NCBI GenBank assembly: GCA_964493325.1 | Contig: CAZBMD010000007.1 | Location: 1 to 64,000, forward strand | Reading direction: 5' to 3' | DNA from: CAZBMD01 sp964493325 | Lineage (GTDB): Bacteria > Babelota > Babeliae > Babelales > RVW-14 | DNA: 64,000 bases | Shown: positions 61,471-64,000 of the stretch, one piece after another | How the letters are laid out: each line of letters starts with the position of its first letter | Numbering within the stretch: position 1 is the first letter of the stretch | Translations under genes and position numbers: made by a program | The notes under the pieces: generated by a model | The model's database searches: none | The model's input: the letters and a program-made list of their open reading frames with translations, nothing else | Told to the model about the DNA's origin: nothing

Positions 61471-62475
61471 ATGAAATGCTTAAAAACATCCGTCATATGG
61501 TTTGCTCTTGCCCTGAGTTGTTCAGTGAGCATGATGCTCAGCCAAGATTTTGGAAGCGAAAATCAGACAACGCAATCTGCACAAACTGATGCGCCTCAAG
61601 AAAAAACAGATGTTGTATCTCTTCTTAAAAAAGCTGCTCACAGCACACAGTCAAACCTGATTTATATCCTGTTTTTAGCCTTTCTTGCAGGTATTGTCAC
61701 CAGCTTTACGCCCTGCATCTATCCCATGATTCCCATCACCGTAGGCATCTTGCAGTCGCAGGCAAGCAACTCTCTGACCCATAATTTTTTCTCAGCACTC
61801 AGCTACGTTTTTGGCATCGCGCTGGTGTACGCCGGCCTTGGCTATGCTTCGGCAACAACCTCGCTCATCTTTGGCAAGTGGCTTGCAAGCCCTTTTTTCA
61901 TCTTTCTAATTATCCTGTTTTTTTTGTACCTCGCTTTTTCGATGTTCGGATTTTACGAAATCTACATGCCTCGCTTTTTGACGCACCACAACGACGGACC
62001 GCGCAGCAAATCGCTCCTGCATAGCCTGCTGTTTGGCATGGTCTCGGGCACGGTTGCGTCACCCTGCATCACTCCAGCTCTTGCCATCTTGCTCAGTATT
62101 GCTGCAAAATCAGGCAGTCCACTAATCGGATTTGCTAGTCTGTTTTGTTTTGCCTTGGGCATGGGAATTTTACTTATTCTTGTTGGCACGTTTTCTGGAA
62201 CAGTCCACCTGTTACCACAAGCAGGCTCCTGGATGGATGAAATTAAAAAAGCGTTTGGGTTTATGATGCTGGGTGTGTGCGTGTATTTTCTCGAACCGCT
62301 CGTCAAACGGGAAGTGATCTTAGAACTCTATTCAATTATTTTGCTCAGCGCTTCGATATACTATTTTGTCACGGCACAAAAAAATAAAATCAAGTTACTT
62401 GGCGGCTTACTGCTGCTACTCGGCTCTATTACTATGTTGGGGCTTGCCATCAAAGGATCAATATTTTTAAAGTAA
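61471..62475 (+). CDS. DsbD/CcdA-type thiol-disulfide transmembrane transporter
   Basis: The 334-residue protein has AAAGG 6 bases before ATG 61471. A signal peptide or first helix is followed by the DsbD membrane core of about eight helices. The two redox cysteines are in SFTPCIYPMIPIT (Cys82) and TVASPCITPALAI (Cys199). Both soluble domains of full DsbD (N-terminal alpha and C-terminal thioredoxin-like) are missing, so it is the core only, as in CcdA. It moves electrons across the inner membrane for periplasmic disulfide reduction or cytochrome c maturation. The immediate downstream gene is an ankyrin protein. Confidence 0.88.
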   Translation: MKCLKTSVIWFALALSCSVSMMLSQDFGSENQTTQSAQTDAPQEKTDVVSLLKKAAHSTQSNLIYILFLAFLAGIVTSFTPCIYPMIPITVGILQSQASNSLTHNFFSALSYVFGIALVYAGLGYASATTSLIFGKWLASPFFIFLIILFFLYLAFSMFGFYEIYMPRFLTHHNDGPRSKSLLHSLLFGMVSGTVASPCITPALAILLSIAAKSGSPLIGFASLFCFALGMGILLILVGTFSGTVHLLPQAGSWMDEIKKAFGFMMLGVCVYFLEPLVKREVILELYSIILLSASIYYFVTAQKNKIKLLGGLLLLLGSITMLGLAIKGSIFLK

Positions 62476-62493
62476 GATCAAGGAGAAGATATA

Positions 62494-63624
62494 ATGACTA
62501 TGTTGAAACAAAGAAATTTTATATTTGCAACGCTACTGTTCTTCTGCGCAATAAGCTTTGCTGCGTCGAGGAGAATAGATACGCCTCTACACGACGCTAT
62601 AAAAAGCAATAAAACAAACCTTGGCGATGCCTTAGAAACCGTTAATAAACTTCTTGAGAAAGGAAACATCGACTTAAGCCTTCAAGATTCAGACGGGAAC
62701 ACAGCTCTACACGAGGCTATCATTCAAAGCCAAAATCTACAAAGTGAAGATCTGATCAATCTACAAAAAGTATATCACTATCAAATAGCAGCCAATATCG
62801 TCGATGCTGTAATTAAAAAATACCCACAAAAGCTGCCTCCACGTAAATGGTGGCACCGATTTTTTCGAAGAAAATTTATGACACACGGACAAGTTCTCTC
62901 GATTAAAAATAGTTTAGGAGAAACCCCTTTATACCTGGCGGCTAAAGTAGGCAGCCTAGAAATTGTTAAAAAGCTTTGCAAGCATGGGGCTTTAGATTTT
63001 GATAATACAACAAATCCACCCTATCAAGAGACTCCTTTGCAGGCTGCAAAAAAAAATAAACAGCAAGCGATTATAAAAGTTCTCTCAAAACCAGAATGGG
63101 GAGAAGACGTCAAACCCGATGATTCGCATAAGAAAATAACTCAGAAAAAACAGCCAGCCAAGCTGCGCGAAGAGGAAAACGAAAAAGATGCACAACTTCT
63201 TAAAGCAGTAAACAATGGAAACGCTCAAGAAGTACAAAGATTGATTGATAACGGTGCAGATATATATTGCGAAAATAACAATGGGGAAACTCCGCTGCAT
63301 CTTGCTGCCATTAACGGCAATTCAGAAATAATCGAGCTGCTATATCAAGCGGCTAAACAAAAAGATGATTTGCTTGAAGCTGTTGATAAAAAAGGCAACT
63401 CACCACTTCACTTTGCAGTATATTCTGAGAACAATACAGAAGCAGTAATTAAAAAATTAATTGAACTTGGAGCAGACCCTTCAACTAAAAATTTTGCAAA
63501 TAAAACTCCTGCGGGTCTGGCGAACGAGGCCAACCCACAATTGTCTCAAGATGTTTTTACGCAATCTCAAAAACAAACACAAGAAAACAATGGAAATAAT
63601 ATAAATATCATTTATCAGCGATAA
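62494..63624 (+). CDS. Exported ankyrin-repeat protein
   Basis: The 376-residue protein has AGGAG before ATG 62494 and a signal peptide (FIFATLLFFCAISFAASRR). Ankyrin repeats form two clusters: residues about 25-75 (TPLHDAIKSNK..., TALHEAI) and about 145-190 (ETPLYLAAKVGSLEIVKKLC). A third set lies at about 235-345 (AQEVQRLIDNGADIYCENNNGETPLHLAA... and SPLHFAVYSENN). Ankyrin proteins bind other proteins; in intracellular bacteria they are often effectors. The signal peptide suggests export. It begins 18 bases after the DsbD-like gene. Confidence 0.9.
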   Translation: MTMLKQRNFIFATLLFFCAISFAASRRIDTPLHDAIKSNKTNLGDALETVNKLLEKGNIDLSLQDSDGNTALHEAIIQSQNLQSEDLINLQKVYHYQIAANIVDAVIKKYPQKLPPRKWWHRFFRRKFMTHGQVLSIKNSLGETPLYLAAKVGSLEIVKKLCKHGALDFDNTTNPPYQETPLQAAKKNKQQAIIKVLSKPEWGEDVKPDDSHKKITQKKQPAKLREEENEKDAQLLKAVNNGNAQEVQRLIDNGADIYCENNNGETPLHLAAINGNSEIIELLYQAAKQKDDLLEAVDKKGNSPLHFAVYSENNTEAVIKKLIELGADPSTKNFANKTPAGLANEANPQLSQDVFTQSQKQTQENNGNNINIIYQR

Positions 63625-63706
63625 GATTAATAACTCTCTGCTGTAAGTCCGAAAAGGCAACAAGCTAGCAAACAAAATAGTCCCTCAGCCCTTTTAGAAT
63701 TTAATC

Positions 63707-63740
63707 GACCGGTAAGCCCAATCACTTACCGGTCTTTTTA
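63707..63740 (+). terminator. Intrinsic terminator after the ankyrin gene
   Basis: GACCGGTAAG (63707-63716) pairs with CTTACCGGTC (63725-63734) around an 8-base loop and is followed by TTTTTATT. It lies 82 bases after the ankyrin stop. Confidence 0.88.
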
Positions 63741-63855
63741 TTATTCGCAAACAGCTCCTCAGAGTTGGGCACAAAACCATTGAAAATATCAAACACACCA
63801 CACCATACTATAAATTATCAAAGAAAAAATAACCAAATCTCAAAGGGTGGACGCC

Positions 63856-64000
63856 ATGATACCAAAAAAAATAATACAAACAATTATTCTGATCATTTTT
63901 CCAATGGGGAACTCATTTGCAATGATTAGCCGTGCCGCAAGCGGGATCAAACCTTCAACAATACAACCTAAAAGCCAATCAGTTCATCAACAAAGAAAAA
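63856..64000 (+). CDS. Start of a secreted protein gene (cut by window edge)
   Basis: An open frame from ATG 63856 to the window end encodes a signal peptide (IIQTIILIIFPMGNSFA) followed by a Ser/Gln/Lys-rich segment. A GGGTGG stretch lies upstream. The family cannot be judged from 48 residues. Confidence 0.6.
   Translation, partial: MIPKKIIQTIILIIFPMGNSFAMISRAASGIKPSTIQPKSQSVHQQRK

Overview
The window is a low-GC, gene-dense bacterial chromosome segment using the standard code. It most resembles a host-associated bacterium of the candidate phylum Dependentiae (TM6) or a similar intracellular parasite of protists. That placement is an inference from three things: the very high share of proteins with N-terminal signal peptides and no known function; the eukaryote-like exported enzymes (cPLA2-type lipase, PPP phosphatase, NAPE-PLD-type hydrolases, ankyrin protein, ATAD3-like AAA proteins); and the mix with ordinary single-copy housekeeping genes. 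No rRNA, CRISPR array, prophage or insertion sequence was found.

Layout. 1-8.0 kb: partial tRNA-Lys, an exported PD-(D/E)XK-like protein, mgtE, an RluD-type pseudouridine synthase, and two paralogous exported NAPE-PLD-like metallo-hydrolases flanking an unknown secreted protein. 8.0-16.2 kb: tRNA-fMet with a clear promoter and terminator, a beta-carbonic anhydrase-like protein, a biotin carboxylase/biotin carrier/MerR cluster, an exported alpha/beta hydrolase, sufS plus an Fe-S scaffold gene, and pepA. 16.2-24.7 kb: tRNA-Val and tRNA-Asn, each followed by a related short repeat, an amber-interrupted GIY-YIG gene, small unknowns, an MntA/HepT toxin-antitoxin pair, an AlaX-like editing protein, a methyltransferase and an orphan RecT/Bet recombinase.

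25.0-30.4 kb is the most unusual part: three tandem genes for exported or membrane AAA+ ATPases whose transmembrane segment and AAA domain look like those of the mitochondrial protein ATAD3. The last two copies share about 807 bp in which I see no differences. 30.5-38.3 kb: trmB, unknowns, a photolyase, and a four-gene Zn/Mn-type ABC importer. 38.4-42.6 kb: an exported cPLA2-like lipase and an exported PPP-family phosphatase lie next to each other.

43-52.5 kb is a housekeeping block (polA, rpmA, secF, rho, tsaD, smpB, birA). BirA would biotinylate the carrier protein at 9.3-9.9 kb. 52.5-64 kb: two paralogous membrane/coiled-coil proteins, one ending in a 15-bp tandem repeat; then sppA, rubredoxin, prmC, ftsY, a PEBP protein, a DsbD/CcdA-type transporter, an ankyrin-repeat protein, and the start of another secreted protein. 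Export is a common theme: secF, ftsY and sppA lie among many genes whose products carry signal peptides. Two 77-79 bp palindromic TGTCAT...ATGACA repeats are dispersed at 42.6 and 59.0 kb.
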